From Prorocentrum cordatum (lineage: Eukaryota; Sar; Dinophyceae; Prorocentrales; Prorocentraceae), in the NCBI GenBank assembly GCA_963575745.1, contig CAUYUJ010003958.1, positions 155,158 to 219,157 on the forward strand: a stretch of DNA of 64,000 nucleotides. Reading direction: 5' to 3'. Under the pieces are notes generated by a model. That model saw only the letters and a list, made by a program, of their open reading frames with translations, was not told where the DNA came from and searched no databases. Position numbers and translations under genes: made by a program. Of this stretch, positions 34,364-45,484 are shown piece after piece. Every line of letters begins with the position of its first letter. Within the stretch, counting starts at the first letter, position 1.

Positions 34364-35410
34364 ATGCCGCACTTCCGCTTGCAATTCGATGCGGGCGGAG
34401 AGAGCTTCAAGTTTTCGAGTATAGGCTCATATGGTTCTGCAGCTAACAACAAGCGCAAATATACTGTTTTTCATCAGTCTTCCGCATCTACAGCTACACT
34501 TCTTGCGCACACGCCAACGGAAGTGAGCGTATCAGATTTCCGCGCCGTCGTTTCCCAATGGCGGAAGAGTGGCTTGGTGCCGAAAACGGCGCGCGCGCAA
34601 TACGAGGAACTTAGCAAATACAATTTCAAGAAGTTGGTTGCGGATCCGCACGTACAGAATCTGTCCAATGGCCGTCCCCCGTCTGCGGTTCATGTCGCAG
34701 AGCATGGGGGCGCTGGCAATGGAACAAACTTGGATGCCGTTGGCGCCAGGAACACCAGTGCTCCTGCAGTGTGCGCCACTGGTGCCGCTGGCTCTAGCGT
34801 AACAGCGGCGCCTCTGGCCTTGGGGCCGCGCGTGCGTCTCTCCGTTAAACGCCCGTTTCCCGAGGACGCAGTTGGCTCTTCATCGTCAGTTGCGAAAGTG
34901 GCTGCCCAATCTCAAAGTGCGGATGCCGATGGCCCCTCTGCGTTGTCTTCTCAGGCGGTAGCGGATAGGTTTCGCCAAAGATTGTGCGGCTTGGTGTCTG
35001 AGTGGAACCAGAATTTCTCTGCATCTGGGAGAGATGTTGATACCGTGGCTGACGCTCAAATTGCGTCTGCGGGAGCTCTTCGCTTCTTCGCTAACCCACG
35101 CGGTGATGTCACACCATATGTCAAACTCTGGGATGATCGCGCGGGGGCATTGGTTGCGTGCGTTCTACGGTGGGCGGCGCGCGACGTGGCCAGCACGGAG
35201 AAGGAGAATTCTGCACATTACCTTGCCATTGACAGAGAGACCACTGCGGGTTTCGTCATTGATCGGAGAAGCCAGGCTTGCAAGGACCAGAGCAGCAGCG
35301 CTATTCAGACTCATATCAGGGAACACTTCAATGTAAGCATTGAGAACATGCGCGTGGCCGAGCGGAATATTTTGTCGCTCTGGGGCAGCATGGGGGCCCG
35401 CGCAGCGTGA
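34364..35410 (+). CDS. Unknown 348-aa protein, single exon
   Basis: The frame is open from 34133, but codons before 34364 are low-complexity. The ATG at 34364 (MPHFRLQFDAGGESFKFSSI) is the likely start. The protein looks real: mixed composition, SDFRAVVSQWRKSGLVPKTA, YEELSKYNFKKLVADPHVQN, a Ser/Ala-rich middle, then VADRFRQRLCGLVSEWNQNF and a C-terminal HIREHFNVSIENMRVAERNI. No known domain, signal peptide or membrane segment was recognised. It uses less GC-biased codons than most neighbours and has no intron, like the gene at 45485. A retroposed origin is possible, but no relic spliced leader was found upstream. It lies just beyond the satellite edge. Coding is likely; the function is unknown. 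Confidence 0.6.
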   Translation: MPHFRLQFDAGGESFKFSSIGSYGSAANNKRKYTVFHQSSASTATLLAHTPTEVSVSDFRAVVSQWRKSGLVPKTARAQYEELSKYNFKKLVADPHVQNLSNGRPPSAVHVAEHGGAGNGTNLDAVGARNTSAPAVCATGAAGSSVTAAPLALGPRVRLSVKRPFPEDAVGSSSSVAKVAAQSQSADADGPSALSSQAVADRFRQRLCGLVSEWNQNFSASGRDVDTVADAQIASAGALRFFANPRGDVTPYVKLWDDRAGALVACVLRWAARDVASTEKENSAHYLAIDRETTAGFVIDRRSQACKDQSSSAIQTHIREHFNVSIENMRVAERNILSLWGSMGARAA

Positions 35411-35718
35411 AACTACGTTGCGCAGGCATGGTTCGCTGTAGGATCGGTGCATTTGCTCTGGGGATTAGTTCGCGCAGTTTTAGGCGCCCCTGGGCATTCG
35501 TTTGTTGCGTCCCTGGCAGGCTGTGCCTGCCAGCGCTGCCAAGTATGACCTTCAATTTTGCGCGTGCTTCTTGCGGAACATTGCATGGTTGTCGGCGGTT
35601 TCCGAAGGGCCCGCGAACAACTCCAAGAGAGCCCACAACGGCCTCAAGAGGGCACCAAGAGGCACCGAAGAGGGCCCCGAAAGGGCCCCCAAAGGCACCC
35701 AAGAGGCGCAACCAACGC

Positions 35719-35870
35719 CTAGCGCCTCCGAGGACATTGCGTGCCGTAAGATACAACTTGCGGCAAACAATCCCCCGATACTTCCTACGATTTTAATGCG
35801 AGAAGCCCCCCCCAACCACCCCTCGTTCGGAGCCCTCTGGGGGCTTTCTTTGGGCACTCTTGGGGGCCCA
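35719..35870 (-). repeat. Left arm of a ~145-bp inverted repeat
   Basis: Carries TGCCGTAAGATACAACTTG, AATCCCCCGATACTTCC, ATTTTAATGCG and TCGTTCGGAGCCCTCTGGG. The reverse complement is at 42427-42575. An inner palindrome TGCCGTAAG ... CTTACGGCA is perfect in the right arm and has one mismatch here. 35580-35718 outside it is CCCCAAGAGGC-type short repeat. Confidence 0.75.
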
Positions 35871-36430
35871 TGCCCGACGTCCGACGACGACGACGGCAAG
35901 TTTGACGCCAGGGGTGCGAGGACTTTGCCAGCTCGAAGCCGCGGGGTGGAGGATATATCGTTGGATGCCTTAAACGTGCGGTGATGGTATATCCATGGCA
36001 GTTTCAGCCCGGGGTTGAACGCGTTTCGGCGTCGGTTTCTCCAGCCAAAGGCTCGTGGATATTTCGCAGGCAGCTTTCAGCGATGTCCTTTCCCCTCCCC
36101 GCTTCCCTATTCGCACTCCACCCTCCTACCGTTCCTGCGATGGCCGTTTCGGCCTCTCCAGAGCATTTTGCTACTTTTCACAGCGGGCCGCCCGATGGCG
36201 GCCCCCAGTGCCGCCAGCGGGGGCGCCTCTGGCATGTCCCTGGGCGGGGGCCCCCCGGAGGCGGCGACGACCGTGCCCGTCGGGGGCGGGCGGGGAGGCG
36301 TTGACTTCAGGGCGCAAACAGCGGCCTCCGCAAGCGCCTGCGCAGGTCTTCTGGCGCGTCCCCAGACGGGGAAGCGGCGGAGGGGGCGGCGACCGTGCCC
36401 GTCGGAGGCGGGCAGGGGCCTGCCAGCCTG
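35871..36430 (+). other. 5' region of the Ulp1-type gene, start uncertain
   Basis: An ATG at 36195 opens a short frame with EAATTVPVGGGRGG and RAQTAAS. A near-copy, EGAATVPVGGGQGP with AQTGDA, lies at the start of the main frame about 150 nt later. This looks like an internal duplication with a frame change between. Either the gene starts at 36195 with a missed splice or indel, or at 36431. Confidence 0.4.
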
Positions 36431-39400
36431 ATGGCGCAAACGGGGGACGCCGCGGAGCCTTGCATGGAAGACCTGTTCTCAGAGCCGTCTGCGGACGAGG
36501 GCGACTTCTGGGGCGCCGTCGACGAGGATTGTGACGCGAGGGCCAAGCAGCAGGAAGCGCAAGCACTAATGCTCGTGGCGCAGAAGTTTCGAGATGATGC
36601 CCGTCGCACCCGCGAGGCTCGCGCCCAGATCGGAGCCTGGGCCCCTTTGACGCCCCAGAAGCCCAAGCAGACGCTGATTTCGAGGTTCATGGTGGACACG
36701 CCGAGCCCGCCAGCCGCGCAGGACCGCCCCCTTGAGGGCCGCAGAGGCCGGCGGGGGCCACGGCGCCCTTGCTACATGAACGCCGCGGAGAGGGAGCAGG
36801 CGATCAAGAAGGAGGCGATCAGGCAGCAGGACGAGGCCTTGAGGATCCAGGCGCTCGAGTTGGAGAGCCAAGCGAAAGCGGCCGAGGAATTGAGCAAAGA
36901 GGCCGCGGCGGTGGCAAGCCAGGCCATCACAATCCTCGAGCCCGACGACGCCGTCAGCGACGTGGTGAAGGCGGCGGAGGTTCTTCAGGTCATCCGCCGC
37001 AGAGGGCGCGGCAGACCGCCGCACACGGCGGAGCAGAAGGCTGCGGCGAAGGAGAGGAAAGCCAAGGTGAAGGCGCAGAAGGGCAAGCTCCAACCAGAAG
37101 ACAGGGAGAGGATGCAAACGCCGAGCGCCATTGCCAGGGGCATGATCGTTGATCGCGTGGACGCCCTGTCGAAGCAGGTCGACAACTACACCACCGACGG
37201 ATTCTGGTCGCTCGCCGAGGACCTCTGCGGGGCCCCCGCGAGCATGCTGAAACGGTTCGCGAAGCCCGAGGAGAGGGCGAAGCTTTCTCGCTACTTGGAT
37301 GCCCGCGGCCCTGAGAGGTCAGAAGAGGATCCTCAAGACTTTTTTGTTGCACCCGCGCGTTTGTCAATCAGTCCCCCCCGCTCGCCTCGCCGTTTTGGCC
37401 GTGCTTCTGCCGCCGAGAAAGCCCACGGGAAAATGATGCTCCTTCGGGTGGTGCGCCGGCGACACGGCAGAGACATCCCAATGGTTTGGGGCTCGAAGAC
37501 AAGCCCCCCCCCCCGCCCCCACGCACCCCCGACGCAAACATAATTTCGCTTCCTTGGGATCTTCTTTCTGGAAAGGGAGCGCCGTGGCAGACAACGCTGC
37601 TGGAAACGGTTCATCAGCGTCGACACCGGGTGCCGCCTCTCCAAGGATGGCACCAAGAAGAAGACCTACGAATCGCCCGTCAAGGACGTGTACGATTACG
37701 TCAAAGCGTGGAAGGACAGGCAGGAGGAGATCGGTTTCGAGCTGAACCAGGAGGACTTGGTCGACGAATTCGAACTCGAGCTGGAGAGCAGGGCGTTCGA
37801 CCTCAAGGAGAGCGGGGCTGACGTCAAGCTGCTGTCGGAGATGGAGAAGCGCCTCGCCAAGTTGACTTCCCCAGCGAATCGGAAATATGCTCGGGCGCGG
37901 CTTGGCAGCTGGTGCGGCGTGGTCGAGCACAAGCCCTCCAACGTGGTGCCGTTCACGGCGGCCGAGAACGACCTCATCTGCAAGTTGTCTTACCAGGCGT
38001 GGGACTGGCTCGTTGATCTGCTCATGACCGCCAGCGTGGACGAGCTGCAGGGCTTCGTCGCTGACGCCCAGGGGCTCGTGGACAACAGGCAGCAGCTGGC
38101 CGTCGTCGCCCAGGACGCCTCCCCAGTCTACCTGGACTGCAGCGCGGGAAAGGTTCTGGTTAGGACGTCGTTTCTGGACGAGCGCCAGAAGCGGCGGGGG
38201 CTGCGCCTCGCGGCCCAGGAGGACACTGCCCTCAAAAAAGCTTTTCGCCGTGGAGGTGTGGCCAGGAAGCTGTCCTGGTCGATTGGCCGCAGAGTAGGCA
38301 TCGGCCGAGACAGCTTGCGGCCCTTGCCTCCCGAGCGAAGTGCACTCCCCATCTCTCCCGCTCCCAGGACCCAAACGCGCCCGTGCCGGAGATCATGTCG
38401 GTGGCGCAGCCGAGCGACGCCGTGGGCTCCAGCAGGAGGGAGAAGAACAGGTGGGCGCCCGCAATCGACGCCCGGCTTCCGGCCACGTGCGTCCAGCGCG
38501 CTCTCGCTGCACATGCCTGAGGGAGCGCGCTGGCGCATGGACGCGGGCCGCGTCGCCGATGCGGGCGCCGTATAGGCTGACCTTCTTCTTCCGGCAAGCG
38601 CTGGAGGGCCTGTTTGACGAAGGCGCGGCGGCGCCGAGGGGCGCGGTGCTCGACGGCATCTTGCTCGCCGTCGCTTCGAAGCACTTTCGCCTCGAGGACA
38701 TGTCCTTCTTCGAGCCGGCGCAGTGGTTGCGGGGCCACTCGTTCTCGCTCGACGGCGTCGTGATCAAGCGCGCGAAGGGCGAGGCAGTGGGCCCCCTGGG
38801 CTCCGAATGGCGGGCAGCCAGGCGCCACAACAAGGCGTTGTTCTACGCCCCTGGGACGGACTGGGGGCAGCCGCCCGACACGTGGCCCCCAGGGCACGTC
38901 CGGTTGTGGTGCGCCCCTAAGGCCACGGAGGACACCATCATCGCGCCCTTCCTCACGGACCTCACGGTGGAGGAGGGTTACAAGTACGCCCTGAAGACGG
39001 TGGACTGCGTTGCCAGCGAGCACTCTGAGATCATGGACTTGCACAACTACATGAACAACCAGGTAGTCCACGCGATCGGCATGCGCCAGACCGCGAAGAC
39101 GCAGGTAACGGACGTGCGGGAGGCCGTTATCGGCAAGGCCGGCGGCGAGAAAGTTAAACACCAGCGGAGGAGACTCAAGAGACTCGCTGGCAACATGTCC
39201 GGCCAGGCGTCCGACCTCGCATCCGACAAGGTCGATCTCATGCACATTGCCCTGGGCATGCAGATGAAGTGCCGCCGGGACAACGCCGAGCGCCAGGGCG
39301 TACTGAAGGCGTTCCGCATGGCGGGCTGGCTGGCGCACAAGCCCACCTCTCTCGGGCTGGTCCCCCTCGTGGGCCCCGAGTGGCGGCAGCTCCCATTGGG

Positions 39401-42018
39401 AAGCTCCCGCCTCTCGAACAGCCTCATGGCGGACAGAGTGAACTACGTGCCCGTGAACGGCAAGCCCGTGAAACCCGATTGGGGCGGGTTGCGGGCCCCC
39501 CGCGCCAGACAGCGGGCGGCATACGCGCAGCAGAAGGGCAAGGGCATCAGCGAGGCCCGGAAGCAGGAGCTCCTTCTGGACGGCGAGGAGGTCGACGGGT
39601 TCGTTTCTTACCTCGGCGGCTGGGGCGAGCGCCCCTTCGCGGACCACGAGGAAGCCTTGGCGGCTGTAGACAGCGACCCGTCGCTGGCCAAAGGCCCTTT
39701 ACAACCCTTCGAGCCGCTCAGTCTGGCTGGCGTGATCAGCGCGGAGGCCTTGGCTGAGGAGGCGGCTTTCCAGTCGCTGCACCCCCGCGTGAAGCAGGCC
39801 ATCCTGGCAGGGGGCGCCATCGCCAAGATGCCCAGGGTGACGAAGAGCTTTCGGGGCGTCGCGGCAGAGAAGCGGGTAGAGAAGGCCATGGCGAAGAAGA
39901 CCAAGGCGGCGGAGAAGAAAGCAGAGTGGCGCGCTGCCATCGACGCTCTCGGCCTCGAGGCCGCCCGCAAGCAGCTTTGCGTGCCCGCCGTCGTGACCAA
40001 GGCGGCGAAAAAGACGAAGGAGCAGGCAGAGACGAAGGGCAAGAAGGGTGGCAAGGCGAACATCAAGCGGAGGCAGTCCGTCAAGGGTAAGAAGGAAGCC
40101 GCGGCACGGAAGGGCGCCCGCGCAAAGGTAGCCGCTGTTTTCGCAGGGAACGTGGCGACGCTGGAGGAGAAGCTTAAGACGCTGCAGGCGCAGCTCCTCG
40201 GTGCGGGGCAGGAGGCCGAGTCGCAGAAGCAGGAGGCCAAGCAGGGGGGCGAGGCGCTTGCCGCGCCGCTGGAGGAGCAGCCCGCGGCCGCCGCGGCGGC
40301 CGAGAGAAAACGCTTGCGGGTGCACGCGGGCAACCTCGCAGTGCGCACGTTGCAGCTCCAGGGCTTGCACCGCCAGCTGCAGGACCAGCAGCTGGAGTTG
40401 GAAAACGCAAGCAAGTTTGGCCAGAAGGCCCTCGGCCAGGTGAAGCGGAAGGCCACCGCCGCCATGCTGGCGGCCCAGAGAGTCCTGGCCAAGAAGCCCA
40501 GGACGGGCGAGGTGGGAGAGGGCGCAGGCGTCGGCGGCGCCGCGAGTTTGCCGCTCCCGCCGCCCGCGGAGCCGCCCGAGGCTGCGCGCCGCGCGGGCGA
40601 TGCCAGCGCGCCTGGGGCCGACGATTGGCTCGGCGTGTCGGCGCCCGCGCGGCCCGTAGCCGAAGTGGCGGCCGACCCAGTTGCGCGCGCAGAGGCGACT
40701 GGCGCATCGGGGGCAGGCGGGCCCGTTTGGGGCGCGGCAGCGGCGCCCAGCGTTTCACCGCGCGGTGACGAGCAGGGCGCCGAGGGGCTGGCCCCTGCAG
40801 CCGCGCCAGTCCCAGTTACCTGTGCGACGGAGCAGCCGCGGCCGCAGGGCGCGGCAGCGCCGCCCGCGCAGTCGGCGCATCCACCCAGCGCGTCCTCGCT
40901 CGGAAGCGCCCCAGCAGCCGTGTTGACGGGGTTGGTGCAGTTGGACTGCGACAAGGCTATCGCGCGCGACTTGACGCTCGCCGCGCGGCACCCCCGCGGA
41001 CTGTGGGGCCTCCTGGAGTCGACGAAGGGCACGTCGGCGTGGATTTACCTATTCACCGCAGAGGCCCCAGCCGCGGGCGCAAACAGGAAGATGGTTCCAG
41101 CGTCGTGCCTGGCGCAAGTGGCATCGCCTCCCGCGCAGCCGCGCCCCTGGAAGAAGAACGCTGGATGGCTCGGGGCAGAGCAGAGGGCCCGCATCAAGGA
41201 GACTTGGTGCCTCGAGGACGACGTGGGGGTGCCGAGCGAGAAGACGTTGCTCAGCGAGTCCCAGCTCGCCGTGGCGTGCGCAGAGGTCGGGTGGCGCATC
41301 CTGCTCCCTCGCTGCCTCGTCGTGCCCCCTTACCTCTGCGGCTTGGCTGCCCACCACGTGGTCAACCACGCCGCCGTCAAGGACGTGCGCAAGGAAGGGG
41401 GGGGTGCTGATTGACGAGCGCGTGGCCTTCGCGCAGAGGGCGGTCCTCCTTTGCCTGCCCATCATCTGCTCCGGGCATTGGACCCTCCTGGTCTTGCAGA
41501 GGGGCGGCGCGCCGAAGGGGTCCGAGAAGCCAGTGGACGTTGGCAAGAGGCCGCTGGACGAGGACATGAAGGAGAAAGGGTGCGCGAAGTGCGGCACCGC
41601 AGGCTGCATGCATTGCGCCCCCGAGCACGCGGCCAGGTGGGCCGCTCGCTTGAGCGCGGAGGACGCGTTCTTTGACCCCTGCTATTTCCTGTCCCCGCTG
41701 CCCGAGGCCACGTGGTGGGACATTCGGTATTACGACAGCCTGGAGGCGACGTCCCATTCGTGCGCTCGGCTCGCGGCGGCGTTGCTGGAGGCGCTCCAGC
41801 CCGCAGGGGTGCGGAACCCCATGACGGCGGAGGAGCTGAGGAAGGCAAGAAGGAACACCGCCTACCAGCAGGACGCGACGTCTTGCGGGTACTGGGCCGC
41901 GCACTACGTGGAGACGGAGTTCAGGCGCCACGCTGGCGAGGGAGACTTCGCGGTTCCGTTTGCGCGGGGCCGTCGGGTGGAGTTGGCGGGTGCGTTGATC
42001 AAGAGATTCCAGGAGTGA
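36431..42018 (+). CDS. Four-exon gene with C-terminal Ulp1-like (C48) cysteine protease
   Basis: Model: exons 36431-37317, 37576-38152, 38368-38450 and 38576-42018. Introns of 258, 215 and 125 bp all start GT and end AG, and every junction keeps phase (for example AAC AG|G CTG at 38450/38576). The last exon needs one base removed from an eight-G run at 41397-41404. The total is then about 1,662 aa. The protease at the C-terminus shows IICSGHWTLLVLQ (catalytic His), WWDIRYYDS (Asp) and QQDATSCGYWAAHYVE (Gln and Cys), the full Ulp1/SENP set. A Cys-rich insert CAKCGTAGCMHC lies between His and Asp. The ~1,300 residues before it are unrecognised: Lys/Ala-rich coiled-coil stretches, Ala/Pro linkers and YRLTFFFRQALEGLFDEG. 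By family it would cleave SUMO or a related modifier; many mobile elements also carry such proteases. The inverted repeats on both sides raise that option. Confidence 0.75.
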
Positions 42019-42426
42019 CCTGGCTTGTGACCCTGGCTTAGGGACGGTGCCCCGCGATGATGATATAGTTTCTGGGCCCCGAGTGCGACAGTGCACTGGG
42101 GATGATATCTTTCGGGCGGGGCGGCTGGTTTGACTTGGAGGGCTGGGGCCCCCGCCAGCGCAAGCAGGTCGCGAGAGCATGCCAGACCGGAGGATGAGCG
42201 CCAACGCTGCCTACTCCTCCCTCTCCTTCCTCCGAGCCACGCTCTTGGATGCTTGCTTCGAATGATGCATGATGCGTGCTGCTGTTGCTGCCGCCCGCCT
42301 CCTGTTCTCAGACCCCCCGAATTTCCAGGACGGCTGAAGCAGAGCTCCAAACGTCCATCAAATATGATGTCAAACCGTGAGTCTGTTTACTGCTCGGCCT
42401 GGTCCAGAGGTCCAAGAGGGGCCACA
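42019..42426. other. 3' flank of the Ulp1-type gene
   Basis: No gene recognised. It includes ordinary mixed-composition DNA up to the right arm of the inverted repeat. Confidence 0.5.
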
Positions 42427-42575
42427 GAAAGCCCCCAGAGGGCTCCGAACGAGGGGGGCCCGGGGGGGCCTTCGCGCGTTAAAATCGCAGAAAGTATCGG
42501 GGAATTGCTTGCCGTAAGTTATATCTTACGGCACGCAATTTCCTCGGCGGCGCTGAGCTCTGGCGGGGCCTCTTG
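42427..42575 (+). repeat. Right arm of the ~145-bp inverted repeat
   Basis: Reads AGAAAGCCCCCAGAGGGCTC, TTAAAATCG, AAGTATCGGGG, then TTGCCGTAAG and CTTACGGCACGCAAT. It is the reverse complement of 35719-35870 with scattered mismatches. Looser similarity extends outward into CCAAGAGGC-type repeat on both sides. Confidence 0.75.
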
Positions 42576-42599
42576 GGAGCCTCTGGGGGTCCGCAACTG

Positions 42600-43320
42600 T
42601 CCGTCTCTGGGGCCTCTTGGCGCTCTCTTGGGCCTGTCTTGGATTCCGCGGGCTGTTCCAGGACGGCCGCGAGAGGTTCCAAGAGAACCCAGGACAAGGC
42701 GCCTGCGAGCCCAATGCAAGCCCGAGCCACCAAGCCCTAACCGCTAAACCCCGACGCCTACGCCATAAGCCCTCAGCGATAAGCCTGGAGCTCCAAGCCC
42801 TGAACTTTAAGCCCGAACCCCAGACCCGTACGCCTGAACCCTTCAGCCCAAATCTTAAAGCCCGGAGCCTTGCCCACGCGCCCGTAACCGCTAAGGTCGC
42901 TGACCCCCCGAAGCGTCTGGAAAGGCATACAGGAGTTGCTGAGAAAAGATATCCAACTGCCCCTGGGACGCCCACGAAAGGCTACAGGACGCCCAAGGGA
43001 GCTTCCAGGACGACCCAGAGTGGCCTCCAGGACGCGCAAGGTCCAAGACCGCCCAAGCCCAAGCGAGCCTCCAGGACGCCCAATGGCGGCTCAGAACCAA
43101 CTTCCCCTTTAAACAAAAAGCCTTTTGGATTCCAAAAAAAATCCAGGACGACCAACCTGGCTTCCAGATGGGTGATTATATTTTGGGTTCTTGAGGGTTC
43201 CTGAGGATTCCTGAGGCCAGGATTCCTCAGCATTCCTCAACCAGGATTCCTGAGGATTCCTCTGAGGATTCCTCAGGATTCCCTGAGGATTCCTGAGGCC
43301 ACCTCCTTTGCTTCCTCCTT
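42600..43320. repeat. Short-word repeats: AAGCCCTAA-like, CCAGGACG, CCTGAGGATT
   Basis: 42710-42900 repeats 8-10 nt words such as AAGCCCTGAA. 43000-43090 holds CCTCCAGGACGCCCAA words. 43188-43310 is built from CCTGAGGATTCC and its near-complement CCTCAGGATTCC, so it can fold on itself. No gene. Confidence 0.65.
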
Positions 43321-43464
43321 CATGACCCCCTTTCGTCGGCCCAGATTCCTGGATGTCTCGACGCCATTTCCAATTACCCCTATCGTTTGCTTCGCCCCAG
43401 TCGTTTCTAGGCAGTCCTGGGGCCTCGAGTGGTCCCTCCCCCCGCGGTTGAAAACGATTACAAA

Positions 43465-43728
43465 ATGCATCATCGTGATTTGTGCGCGATGCCCCCGAGC
43501 CGACTCGATCGAGGTTCAAGGAACGAGCTTCGAGATTGTCGGATGTTTTCGCTGGCTGTCGAAGCTTTTCTCGCCCTGGAGGGCCTGCATATTCTGGACG
43601 CTTCGCGTAACCCCACAAGCTCCTCCAGAAGAGCGGCCAAACGAGTTGCAGTGATCGCGGAAGTTGGGCGACATACAAAGGAGCAACGGGCTCGGGAGGC
43701 AATCGTACCCCAAGAGAGTGAGGATTGA
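43465..43728 (+). CDS. Possible short coding frame, 87 aa
   Basis: An ATG at 43465 opens a frame with MFSLAVEAFLALEGLHILDA and SSRRAAKRVAVIAEVGRHTK, ending just before a GAG tract. Composition is protein-like and hydropathy mixed, but the opposite strand is also open and no domain was recognised. It may be an exon of a larger gene or a chance frame. Confidence 0.22.
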   Translation: MHHRDLCAMPPSRLDRGSRNELRDCRMFSLAVEAFLALEGLHILDASRNPTSSSRRAAKRVAVIAEVGRHTKEQRAREAIVPQESED

Positions 43729-43739
43729 GAACAAGTCGG

Positions 43740-44191
43740 GGGCAGAGGAGGAGGAGGAAGAGGAGGAGGGGGAGGAGGAAGAGGAGGAGGACGAGGAGGA
43801 GGAGGAGCAGCAGGAGGAGGTGAAGGACGAGGAGGAGGAGGACGAGAAAGAGAAGGAGGAGGAGGGGGAGGAGGAGGAGGAGGAGGAGGAGGAGGAGGGT
43901 GGAGGAGGAGGAGGAGGATGAGGAGGAGGACCGCACATGGACAATATATCCGAACCCTTTGACACAAGATGCCCCCCGGACCCCCAAATTAATATTGGGT
44001 AGATGTGGCAATGAAGGGGGAGGCACTGCTGGACAATAATATTCGACCCCCCAAAGCAGCACCCATACCGATCTCAACATTGAAGTGGGGGGTCAAAGGG
44101 GGGGGGACAAGCATTCCCTTCACGTCCGCGTCGGGTTTGAATATGTTGTCCATGGTTTCATTTGTTTTATTTTTGTTGTCGGATCATGCTC

Positions 44192-44263
<72 letters not shown>

Positions 44264-44269
44264 GTACTA

Positions 44270-44343
<74 letters not shown>

Positions 44344-44423
44344 CATGATGATCATGATGATGGTGGTGATGATGACGATGACGATGACGATGATGCTGAT
44401 GATGATGATGATGATGGTGATGC

Positions 44424-44515
<92 letters not shown>

Positions 44516-44860
44516 TGATGATGATGATGATGATGATGGATGATGAGGATGAAGGAGGATGATGATGAGGAGGGGGGAGGTGGAGGAGGAGGAGCAGGAG
44601 GAGGAGGACGAGGAGGAGGACGAGGAGGACGAGGAGGACGAGGAGGACGAGGAGGCAACGGGAAGCAGCAGGAGGAGAATGAGTGACGCCCAGCAAGGAT
44701 GAGGAGGATGACGATGAGGATGCGGACGAGGGTGGGACGAGAAGGAGGAGGAGGGGGTGGAGGAGGAGAGGGAGGAGGAAGAGGAGGACGAAGAGGAGGA
44801 GCAGGAGGAGGAGGAGGAGGAGGAGGAGGAGGAGGAGGAGGAGGATGAGGCAGGTAGGGT
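43740..44860 (+). repeat. GAG tract, (GAT)n tract, GAG tract
   Basis: 43745-43925 is GAG-rich. 44190-44518 is an almost pure (GAT)n run of about 330 bp with a few interruptions. 44545-44850 is GAG/GAC-rich again. 43926-44189 between them holds no recognised gene. Confidence 0.93.
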
Positions 44861-45094
44861 GCACTCGGGGGCATCTGAGGAGAAGTGTTGGGACCTCTCC
44901 AGGGCTTCTGAGACCTCCTGGGGGGCCTTTCGGGTCTCATCGGGCCCATCGGAAGGCCCTCGGGCCTTTTCGGGCACGAGGGCTCGAAATGCCTGTTCGC
45001 GTCCTCTGTCTGGGCTCTTTTCCGAAGTCGTCTTGCGGGCCCTTTGAGCCGTCTCGGAGATCTGGCCGCCGGCAACCAATGTGACCATCAGCAA

Positions 45095-45245
45095 GGCAGC
45101 AAATTGGTATCCAGCGAGCAAGGCAACCAAGCAGGCAGCCAACCAGACAGCCAACCAGGCAGCCAGCGAAAGCAAACAACCAGGGAGCCAACCAGGCAGC
45201 CAGCGGCCAACCAGGCAGCCAACCAGGCAGCCGCAAACAAGCAAC
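45095..45245. repeat. 12-bp tandem repeat AACCAGGCAGCC
   Basis: About twelve units with small changes. The flanking 44860-45094 and 45246-45421 show no recognised feature. Confidence 0.88.
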
Positions 45246-45421
45246 AAGCAAACACGCTGAACGACAACTTTGTGAAGCGAAAGCGTCTTGGAACGTCTTG
45301 AAGTGAAGTCGCCGAGAGGGAGGGGTCGAAGAGGAAACTCCCTAGACCACCTGCGCCCTAAAGGGCTGATGGGATTGCTGCGCCCTGCCGCGGAGTTTCA
45401 GGCAAGAATCGGCGAACCGCA

Positions 45422-45449
45422 TCCGTAGCCATTTCGGCAGAGGTTCAAG
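45422..45449 (+). other. Relic dinoflagellate spliced leader
   Basis: 45422-45438 matches the first part of the dinoflagellate spliced leader (CCGTAGCCATTTTGGC with the preceding T) at 16 of 17 positions. A six-base insert AGAGGT follows, then TCAAG, the leader's last five bases. It lies 36 nt before the ATG at 45485. Genomic leader relics mark genes copied back from trans-spliced mRNA. Confidence 0.75.
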
Positions 45450-45484
45450 CTTGCCAATGTGGTCGGAGCCCCAACGGTCAAGCA

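Noticed and set aside
36155-36180. GGCCGTTTCGGCCTCTCCAG as a spliced-leader relic upstream of the Ulp1-type gene
   Set aside because: Only about 12 of 19 positions match, and the similarity is driven by a GGCC palindrome.
42710-42900. AAGCCCTAA words as interstitial telomere repeat
   Set aside because: Word length and bases vary too much. No run of perfect CCCTAAA units occurs.
44005-44562. Poly-Asp / poly-Met / poly-His ORFs over the (GAT)n tract
   Set aside because: They are direct translations of the microsatellite in each frame.
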